Source: an uncultured Ruminococcus sp. (GTDB lineage Bacteria; Bacillota_A; Clostridia; Oscillospirales; Ruminococcaceae). From it: a stretch of 8,087 nt of DNA. How positions within the stretch are numbered: position 1 is the first letter of the stretch; each line of letters starts with the position of its first letter. The notes under the pieces are model-generated. The model had not been told where the DNA came from. It saw nothing but the letters and a program-made list of their open reading frames with translations, and made no database searches. Positions 1 through 5,900 of this stretch are shown here, piece by piece. The stretch lies in NCBI GenBank assembly GCA_947303535.1, contig CAMYYQ010000031.1, forward strand, positions 1 to 8,087, read 5' to 3'. Position numbers and translations under genes: made by a program.

Positions 1-670
<670 letters not shown>

Positions 671-707
671 TTATGCTCCTTGAAATACATTTATGAGAAA
701 GGCAGTC

Positions 708-744
708 TGCGAACATCTGGGAGATTTGTGTGATGATGTTCGCA
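708..744 (-). other. Stem-loop between the amt-PII gene and pyrG
   Basis: A perfect 10-bp inverted repeat, TGCGAACATC (708-717) and GATGTTCGCA (735-744), separated by a 17-nt loop. On the minus strand it lies just after the PII stop codon and about 44 nt before the pyrG start. No run of T follows on that strand (the next bases are GACTGCCTTTC), so it is a poor intrinsic terminator. It could be an mRNA-stabilising or processing hairpin, or a protein-binding inverted repeat. The role is inference. Confidence 0.45.
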
Positions 745-759
745 AACGCCCTCATCAGC

Positions 760-1257
760 TTATGCTTTTTCCCACTCTGCCGAATCGTGGAGTGCGTTGT
801 AGCCTTCCTCGCCTGTACGTATCTTGATAACGTTTTCAATGTCGTAAATGAACATCTTGCCGTCACCGTAGTTACCTGTGTAGAGAGCAGCCTTTGCTGC
901 TGCAACTACCTTGTCAACAGGAACTGCACATACAGCGATCTCAGCCTTTACCTTAGGAAGCAGGTTCATCTCAACTGTAGTACCACGGTAATAGTTGCGC
1001 TGTCCGTTCTGCATACCGCAGCCCAGAACGTTTGTTACTGTGATACCCTTTACGTCGATAGCTTCCATAGCCTCAATGAACTGCTGAAGCTTCTGCTGTT
1101 TGAATACTACAACTATATTAGTCATCTTAGGTCTTTCGTCAGGTGAAGGTACTGAGTAGTTCTTAACTTCAATTGCCTCGTCAACAGGAACAGCAGGAGC
1201 TGCGGGAGTACCAACTACCTGTACGCTCTTTGCGTCCTCCTTGGTGTAGCCGTGCAT
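760..1257 (-). CDS. PII signal-transduction domain (GlnB/GlnK family), distal part of the Amt-PII gene
   Basis: PII proteins are trimeric sensors of ATP/ADP and 2-oxoglutarate; GlnK-type members block ammonium channels. From the first ATG (1257) there are 165 codons; the PII fold starts at MTNIVVVF (residue 45) after a Pro/Ala-rich linker. By ungapped comparison with E. coli GlnB, Gln83 matches Gln39, Tyr90 matches Tyr46, Arg91 matches Arg47, Lys102 and Lys104 match Lys58 and Lys60, Lys134 (GDGK) matches Lys90, and Arg147 (KIRTGEE) matches Arg103; Arg101 is replaced by Lys145. The uridylylated Tyr51 is Val95, so GlnD-type modification at that site is not possible. Neither ATG1257 nor the ATG at the fold start has a convincing ribosome binding site. 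The open frame extends upstream to 1479 with Amt-like sequence, so this is most likely the tail of the fusion and not an independent glnB/glnK gene. Confidence 0.85.
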   Translation of the reverse strand: MHGYTKEDAKSVQVVGTPAAPAVPVDEAIEVKNYSVPSPDERPKMTNIVVVFKQQKLQQFIEAMEAIDVKGITVTNVLGCGMQNGQRNYYRGTTVEMNLLPKVKAEIAVCAVPVDKVVAAAKAALYTGNYGDGKMFIYDIENVIKIRTGEEGYNALHDSAEWEKA

Positions 1258-1372
1258 ACCTGCATCTGTAAGTGCAGGAGCAAAATCTGCGTAAGAGGAG
1301 ATAAGACCGTGTTCTGTTATATCGAGACCAAGTATCTCTTCCTGCTCTGATGCACGGAGACCAATAGTGTGC

Positions 1373-2500
1373 TTAATAATAAGGAAAGTTATCGTGATAG
1401 CTACGGCTGAGAATGATGCTACTGATACGAAACCGAGAAGCTGTAAGCCAAGCTGCTCGAAGCCGCCGCCGTAAAAGACCTACTGCGATAGTACCCCAGA
1501 TACCGTTCATCATATGAACTGCAACTGCACCGACAGGATCGTCAATGTGGAGCTTATAGTCAAGGAGCCATACGCCGAAGCATACGAGAAGTCCCGAAAC
1601 TACGCCTACTGCGATAGAACCGAAGCAGTCCATTACATCACAGCCTGCTGTGATACCAACAAGACCTGCAAGTGAAGCGTTAAGACACATTGAAACATCG
1701 GGCTTGCCATATTTGAGCCATGTGAAGATCATACAGGTTACTGTTGCAACTGCGGGAGCTACTGTTGTTGTAAGGAAAATAGAGTCGAGCTGAGCAACGC
1801 TTGAAGCTGCTGCAGGGTTGAAGCCGTACCAGCCGAACCAGAGAATGAATACGCCAAGTGCGCCAAGTGTAAGGTTGTGGCCTGGGATAGCGTTTACCTT
1901 AATATCGCCGTCCTTGGTCTTGACGAACTTACCGATTCTCGGTCCGACGATCTTTGCACCAATGAGAGCGCAGATACCGCCTACCATGTGTATTGCACAT
2001 GAACCCGAAAGATCGTGGAAGCCCATCTGAGCAAGCCAGCCGCCGCCCCATATCCAGTGAGCTTCGATAGGATATATCAAAGCGCTGATTATGCCTGAGT
2101 AGATACAATAGGAAAGGAACTTTGTTCTTTCAGCCATTGCACCTGATACTATAGTAGCTGTCGTAGCACAGAACACAAGGTTGAATATGAACTGATCCCA
2201 CTGGAAATCAGCGTAACTTGTGAATATATCAAATCCTGGCTGACCTATAAGACCTGCGGCGTCCTCGCCGAGAAGAAGTCCGAAGCCTATTGCAATGAAC
2301 ATTACTGTACCGATACAGAAATCCATAAGGTTTTTCATAATGATGTTGCCGGCATTCTTTGCTCTTGTGAAACCTGTCTCAACCATTGCGAAGCCTGCCT
2401 GCATAAAGAATACGAGAGCAACCGCTATCATAAACCATACGCCAAATACTGTTTTGTCTGTATGCTCAGTCAATTCTTTTATAATTGTCTGTGCGTCCAT
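1373..2500 (-). CDS. amt: Ammonium channel (Amt/Mep/Rh family), proximal part, C-terminus out of frame
   Basis: Integral membrane ammonium channel, trimeric in the family, moving ammonium/ammonia across the cytoplasmic membrane. The 375-codon frame is authentic for its first 342 residues, with repeated hydrophobic segments from about residue 18 (VFGVWFMIAVALVFFMQAGF) onward. Family residues, by comparison with E. coli AmtB: Phe110 (Phe107 of the gate) before the GAMAERTKF motif, Asp163 and pore His171 in FHDLSGSCAIHM (Asp160, His168), Phe227 in GWYGFNPAA (Phe215), and the second pore histidine His329 in VAVHMMNGIWG (His318). After Leu342 the frame yields an arginine-rich tail (from RRRLRAAW) unlike any Amt, so the last transmembrane helix and the PII domain are lost in this frame. 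The start is well supported: AAGGAGG (2514-2508) lies 7 nt before ATG2500. Expression starts from a consensus promoter and passes a leader terminator. It is divergent from gltB. Confidence 0.92.
   Translation of the reverse strand: MDAQTIIKELTEHTDKTVFGVWFMIAVALVFFMQAGFAMVETGFTRAKNAGNIIMKNLMDFCIGTVMFIAIGFGLLLGEDAAGLIGQPGFDIFTSYADFQWDQFIFNLVFCATTATIVSGAMAERTKFLSYCIYSGIISALIYPIEAHWIWGGGWLAQMGFHDLSGSCAIHMVGGICALIGAKIVGPRIGKFVKTKDGDIKVNAIPGHNLTLGALGVFILWFGWYGFNPAAASSVAQLDSIFLTTTVAPAVATVTCMIFTWLKYGKPDVSMCLNASLAGLVGITAGCDVMDCFGSIAVGVVSGLLVCFGVWLLDYKLHIDDPVGAVAVHMMNGIWGTIAVGLLRRRLRAAWLTASRFRISSIILSRSYHDNFPYY
1471..1482 (-). other. Frameshift site within the amt-PII gene
   Basis: On the minus strand the sequence reads GTAGGTCTTTTACGG. 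The upstream frame reads GGT CTT TTA CGG; the downstream Amt/PII frame reads TAC GGC GGC from base 1473 and is blocked just upstream by TAG (1482-1480). The switch must occur here. Reading GGT CTT, skipping one T, then TAC restores Gly-Leu-Tyr-Gly-Gly-Gly. The T4 run suits either a homopolymer insertion or slippage of the P-site codon CTT to TTT. Confidence 0.85.
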
Positions 2501-2507
2501 AATTAGT

Positions 2508-2514
2508 CCTCCTT
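2508..2514 (-). promoter_or_regulatory. Ribosome binding site of amt
   Basis: AAGGAGG on the minus strand, 7 nt upstream of ATG2500, a near-perfect match to the 16S anti-SD and the feature that fixes the amt start. Confidence 0.85.
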
Positions 2515-2540
2515 AGAAAACTTACAGCATAAATGTCAAA

Positions 2541-2573
2541 GGGGTGCAGAAGTCCTGAGACTTCATACACCCC
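2541..2573 (-). other. Second leader hairpin upstream of amt
   Basis: On the minus strand a strong stem (13 bp including one G-T pair, with one bulged T): GGGGTGTATGAAGT pairs with ACTTCTGCACCCC around a 6-nt loop CTCAGG. It ends 40 nt before the amt start and is followed by TTTGAC, too short a T run for a typical terminator. It may stabilise the read-through mRNA or act as a second weak pause or termination site. Confidence 0.6.
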
Positions 2574-2601
2574 TTCGTGTATGGAATTAGCGCTATAAAC
2601 C

Positions 2602-2638
2602 AAAAAAGAGAGCTACGGATACCATATCCGCAGCTCCC
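2602..2638 (-). terminator. Intrinsic terminator in the amt leader (attenuator)
   Basis: Minus strand: GGGAGCTGCGGATA (2638-2625), loop TGG, TATCCGTAGCTCTC (2621-2608), a continuous 14-bp stem with two G-T pairs, followed directly by TTTTTT (2607-2602). It starts about 10 nt after the predicted amt transcription start and lies 100 nt before the coding region. Amt expression therefore requires read-through. The plus-strand orientation has no T run, so it does not serve gltB. Confidence 0.88.
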
Positions 2639-2644
2639 TTGCTG
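2631..2644 (-). promoter_or_regulatory. Candidate antiterminator hairpin of the amt leader
   Basis: CAGC (2644-2641), hexaloop AAGGGA (2640-2635), GCTG (2634-2631). It lies at the very 5' end of the predicted transcript and uses bases of the terminator's 5' arm, so the two structures exclude one another. The gltB leader has a matching hairpin with loop AAGGAC. Six-base loops with A at position 1 and G at position 4 are the hallmark of ANTAR antiterminator hairpins as I recall them; that assignment is inference. Confidence 0.45.
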
Positions 2645-2655
2645 TTTACAATGCC

Positions 2656-2684
2656 ATTATAGACCTTCGTGAGAGATTTGTCAA
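2656..2684 (-). promoter_or_regulatory. Sigma-A promoter of amt-PII
   Basis: Minus strand: TTGACA (2684-2679), a 17-bp spacer and TATAAT (2661-2656), both boxes perfect consensus. Predicted start near 2649-2647. Such a strong promoter placed just before a strong terminator suggests control by attenuation more than by initiation. Confidence 0.9.
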
Positions 2685-2730
2685 TAGCTTTTTTGAAATT
2701 TGGTGTATCTTATATTTTTTCTGCGATGTT

Positions 2731-2744
2731 AGTTGATATTAACT
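2731..2744. promoter_or_regulatory. Near-palindrome midway between the divergent promoters
   Basis: AGTTGATATTAACT is a 14-bp inverted repeat with a single mismatched pair. Its centre (about 2737) lies almost exactly halfway between the predicted amt and gltB start sites (about 2648 and 2821). It could be an operator serving both promoters, but AT-rich palindromes of this size also arise by chance. Confidence 0.25.
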
Positions 2745-2754
2745 GTATAGATTT

Positions 2755-2769
2755 CACGAAAGCACGAAA
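2755..2769 (+). repeat. Tandem CACGAAA repeat upstream of the gltB promoter
   Basis: CACGAAA occurs at 2755-2761 and 2763-2769, 8 bp apart, ending 16 bp before the gltB -35 box. The core CACGAA also occurs on the minus strand at 2671-2666 (inside the amt promoter spacer) and at 2579-2574 (amt leader). It is a possible regulator-binding element shared by both promoters; low confidence. Confidence 0.3.
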
Positions 2770-2785
2770 ATACCCTATTTACCTA

Positions 2786-2814
2786 TTGACATTTCCGCTT
2801 TAACGTGATAAGAT
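2786..2814 (+). promoter_or_regulatory. Sigma-A promoter of gltBD
   Basis: TTGACA (2786-2791), a 17-bp spacer and TAAGAT (2809-2814). Predicted start near 2820-2822, about 100 nt before the gltB start codon. It is divergent from the amt promoter and of the same design. Confidence 0.85.
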
Positions 2815-2822
2815 GATTTAAG

Positions 2823-2836
2823 AAACAAGGACGTTT
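2823..2836 (+). promoter_or_regulatory. Candidate antiterminator hairpin of the gltB leader
   Basis: AAAC (2823-2826), hexaloop AAGGAC (2827-2832), GTTT (2833-2836), at the 5' end of the predicted transcript. Its 3' half is the first part of the terminator stem, so it competes with the terminator. It mirrors the amt hairpin in stem length (4 bp), loop length (6), loop start (AAGG) and register relative to the terminator. On its own an A/T-rich 4-bp stem is weak, so it would need a bound protein to win. Confidence 0.4.
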
Positions 2837-2870
2837 ATGCAGGCTCATTGTCTGTATAAACGTCTTTTTT
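2830..2870 (+). terminator. Intrinsic terminator in the gltB leader (attenuator)
   Basis: GACGTTTATGCAG (2830-2842), a 9-nt loop, CTGTATAAACGTC (2852-2864), a 13-bp stem with one G-T pair, then TTTTTT (2865-2870). It begins about 10 nt after the predicted start and 91 nt before the gltB start codon, so gltBD transcription depends on read-through. The ATG at 2837 lies inside its 5' arm. Confidence 0.88.
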
Positions 2871-2873
2871 ATT

Positions 2874-2901
2874 ATAATCCGATCAATGGCGCTCGGATTA
2901 T
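2874..2901 (+). other. Second leader hairpin upstream of gltB
   Basis: ATAATCCGA (2874-2882) and TCGGATTAT (2893-2901), a perfect 9-bp stem with a 10-nt loop, between the leader terminator and the gltB ribosome binding site (GAAAGG, 2903-2908). It could affect mRNA stability or ribosome access; no T run follows. Confidence 0.5.
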
Positions 2902-2920
2902 TGAAAGGTTAGTGAATGAT

Positions 2921-5900
2921 ATGGATAACTTTAGAGAGGAAGCTCCTTACCAGCAGCAGGGACTTTACAGTCCGCGATTCGAGCATGACAACTGCGGTAT
3001 CGGAGCAGTTGTGAACATCAATGGTAAACAGTCACGATATGTTGTGGAAAATGCTCTCACTATCGTTGAAAAGCTGGAACACCGTGCAGGCAAGGATGCC
3101 GAGGGCAAGACAGGCGACGGTGTAGGAATACTTGTACAGATGCCATACAGCTTCTTTATTAATGAAGCCCAAAAGCTTGGCAAAGATATCGGCGAAGAAG
3201 GTGACTTCGGTGTTGGTATGTTCTTCTTCCCACAGAATGAGCTCAGACGCGACCGTGCAAAGAAGCTATTTGAAAAGATCATCGACAATAACGGCATGGA
3301 GTTCGTATGCTGGCGTGAAGTTCCGACTTCATCTTCTATACTCGGTCATAAAGCTCTTGACAGTATGCCATGCATAATGCAGGCTTTTGTAAAGCGTCCC
3401 GATGAATGTCCAAAGGGACTGGACTTTGACCGTAAGCTTTTTGTTGCAAGACGTGAATTTGAGCAGTCTAATGAGGACACATATGTATGCTCACTTTCAA
3501 GCCGTACTATTGTATATAAGGGAATGTTTCTCGTTGACGAGCTGAGAAGATTTTACACAGATCTCCAGAGTGAGGACTTCACATCGGCTATCGCAATGGT
3601 ACACTCGCGTTTCTCTACAAATACTAATCCAAGCTGGCAGAAGGCTCACCCAAACCGCTTAATTGTACATAACGGCGAGATTAATACTATCACAGGAAAT
3701 GCCGACAAGATGCTTGCCCGTGAGGAAACAATGACCTGTGAGACACTGAAAAATGATATGCACAGGATACTTCCTGCAATAAATGTAAAAGGTTCGGACT
3801 CAGCAAGACTTGATAACGCTCTTGAATTTATGGTAATGTCAGGTATGCCTCTTCCGCTGGCAGTTATGATAACAATTCCCGAGCCGTGGAAAAACGACAA
3901 TACTATCTCAAAGGCAAAGTACGATTTCTATCAGTATTACGCTACAATGATGGAGCCTTGGGACGGTCCTGCGTCTATTCTTTTCTCTGACGGCGATGTT
4001 ATGGGAGCAGTCCTCGACAGAAACGGTCTCCGTCCGTCAAGATACTGCATAACCAATGACGGTTTTCTCATTCTTTCGTCTGAGACAGGTTGTATAGATA
4101 TCGCACCTGAGAAGATAGTGAAGAAAGACCGTCTCCGTCCTGGCAAGATGCTCCTTGCAGACACAAAGCAGGGACGCATCATTGAAGATGACGAGATCAA
4201 AAACACTTACGCTTCACGCCAGCCCTACGGCGAATGGCTTGACGCAAATCTTGTACGTCTCCACGATCTGCATATCCCGAACAAGGGCGTAAAGACATAT
4301 TCAAAGGACGAGCTTGCAAGACTTCACAAGGCATTCGGCTATTCCTATGAGGATATCCGTACATCTATCCTGCCAATGGCTGAAAAAGGTGCAGAGCCTA
4401 TCGCTTCCATGGGAAGTGATATCCCTCTCCCACCACTGGACAAGCAGGCACCTCCTCTTTTCAACTATTTCCGCCAGCTTTTCGCACAGGTGACAAATCC
4501 GCCATTTGACGCTATCCGTGAGGAAGTCGTTACAGATACAAGCGTTTACATCGGCAAGGACGGTAATATCCTTGAGGAACGTCCCGAGAACTGCCATGTT
4601 CTTAAAATAGAAAATCCTATCCTTACCGAGACAGATATGCTCAAGATAAAGGCACTTAATCAGAAAGGAATGAAAAGCGCAGTTATCCCGATAACCTACT
4701 ATATCGGTACATCGCTTGACAAGGCTATCGAGCGTCTTTTCATCGACGCTGACAAGGCTTACCGCGACGGAGCATCTATCCTTATTCTTTCCGACCGAGG
4801 TGTTGACGAGTATCATTGCCCGATACCTTCTCTCCTTGCAGTTTCTGCACTTCAGCAGCACCTCGTTTCCACAAAGAAGCGTACAGCAGTTGCTATGATA
4901 CTTGAATCAGCAGAGCCAAGAGAAGTACATCATTTCGCAGCACTTTTAGGCTACGGTGCCTGTGCTGTTAATCCATACCTTGCACATGAGACTATCCGTT
5001 CACTTATCGAGGACGGCTCACTTGACAAGGACTTCTACGCTGCCGAGGACGATTACAACAGCGCAATCCTCCACGGTATCGTAAAGATAGCTTCAAAAAT
5101 GGGTATATCCACTATCCAGTCATATCAGGGCAGCAAGCTTTTTGAGGCTGTTGGTATTTCTCAGGAGCTTATCGACAGATATTTTGCAGGTACTGTCAGC
5201 CGCATCGGTGGTATTGGACTTGCTGATATCACACGCCGTACAGAGGCTCTCCACACAGCAGCTTACGATCCTCTCGGACTCCATGTGGTCAGCGACGTTA
5301 AGAGCGCAGGCAGCCACAAGCTTCGCAGCGGAAAGAGCGAGCATCTCTATACTCCCGAGACTATCCATCTGCTTCAGCAGGCAGCATGGACTGGCAGCTA
5401 CGATACATTCAAGAAGTATTCCGAGGCTCTTACCCGTGAGGATAACGAGTTAACCCTCCGCAGTCTCCTTGACTTCAATTTTGATAGTGCATCAGAGATA
5501 TCTATTGATGAAGTCGAGTCCGTTGAGAGCATCTGCAAGCGCTTCAAGACAGGCGCTATGTCTTACGGTTCTATTTCTCAGGAAGCACATGAGTGTATGG
5601 CAAAGGCTATGAACAGCATCGGCGGAAAGTCCAACAGCGGTGAGGGCGGAGAAAGCCCCGAGCGTCTTAAATCCGATAAATGTTCAGCTATCAAGCAGGT
5701 AGCTTCGGGACGTTTCGGCGTTACATCTGAATACCTCGTTTCCGCACAGGAGATACAGATAAAAATGGCACAGGGCGCAAAGCCCGGCGAGGGCGGACAT
5801 CTTCCCTCAGGAAAGGTTTATCCGTGGATCGCTAAGACCCGTCACTCAACAGCAGGCGTTGGACTTATCTCACCTCCGCCTCATCACGATATATACTCTA

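Larger units (their letters stand above)
760..2500 (-). pseudogene. Frameshifted Amt-PII fusion: ammonium channel with C-terminal PII domain
   Basis: Read as one gene, this encodes about 579 aa: an ammonium channel (residues 1 to about 400), a proline/alanine-rich linker, and a full PII domain (about 459-575). The frame starting at 2500 is good to CTT at 1477-1475 (codon 342, in GIWGTIAVGL). It then turns into an arginine-rich, non-Amt tail ending at 1373. The next frame, from TAC at 1473, continues as the expected last channel helix (YGGGFEQLGLQ, then LLGFVSVASFSAVAITITFL), the Amt tail motif GLDITEHG, the linker and PII, without a stop to 760. The second frame is closed upstream by TAG at 1482-1480, so the shift maps to about 1471-1482. 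One extra T in the TTTT at 1476-1473, or two missing bases, explains it. The two parts are also listed separately. Whether the gene is dead, misread in sequencing or rescued by slippage cannot be told from the sequence. Confidence 0.85.

Noticed and set aside
708..744. Stem-loop considered as the intrinsic terminator of amt-PII
   Set aside because: No T run follows on the minus strand and the loop is 17 nt; kept only as an unassigned hairpin.
1257..1259. Independent PII gene starting at ATG1257
   Set aside because: The start has no convincing ribosome binding site, and the frame upstream encodes recognisable Amt C-terminal sequence, pointing to a fusion.
2501..2920. T-box or glutamine riboswitch in the leaders
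   Set aside because: The leaders are too short before the terminators (about 10 nt) to hold an aptamer, and no T-box sequence was seen.
4301..4861. Open frame of 186 codons on the minus strand inside gltB
   Set aside because: Cys-rich shadow of well-conserved gltB codons, with no supporting start signals.
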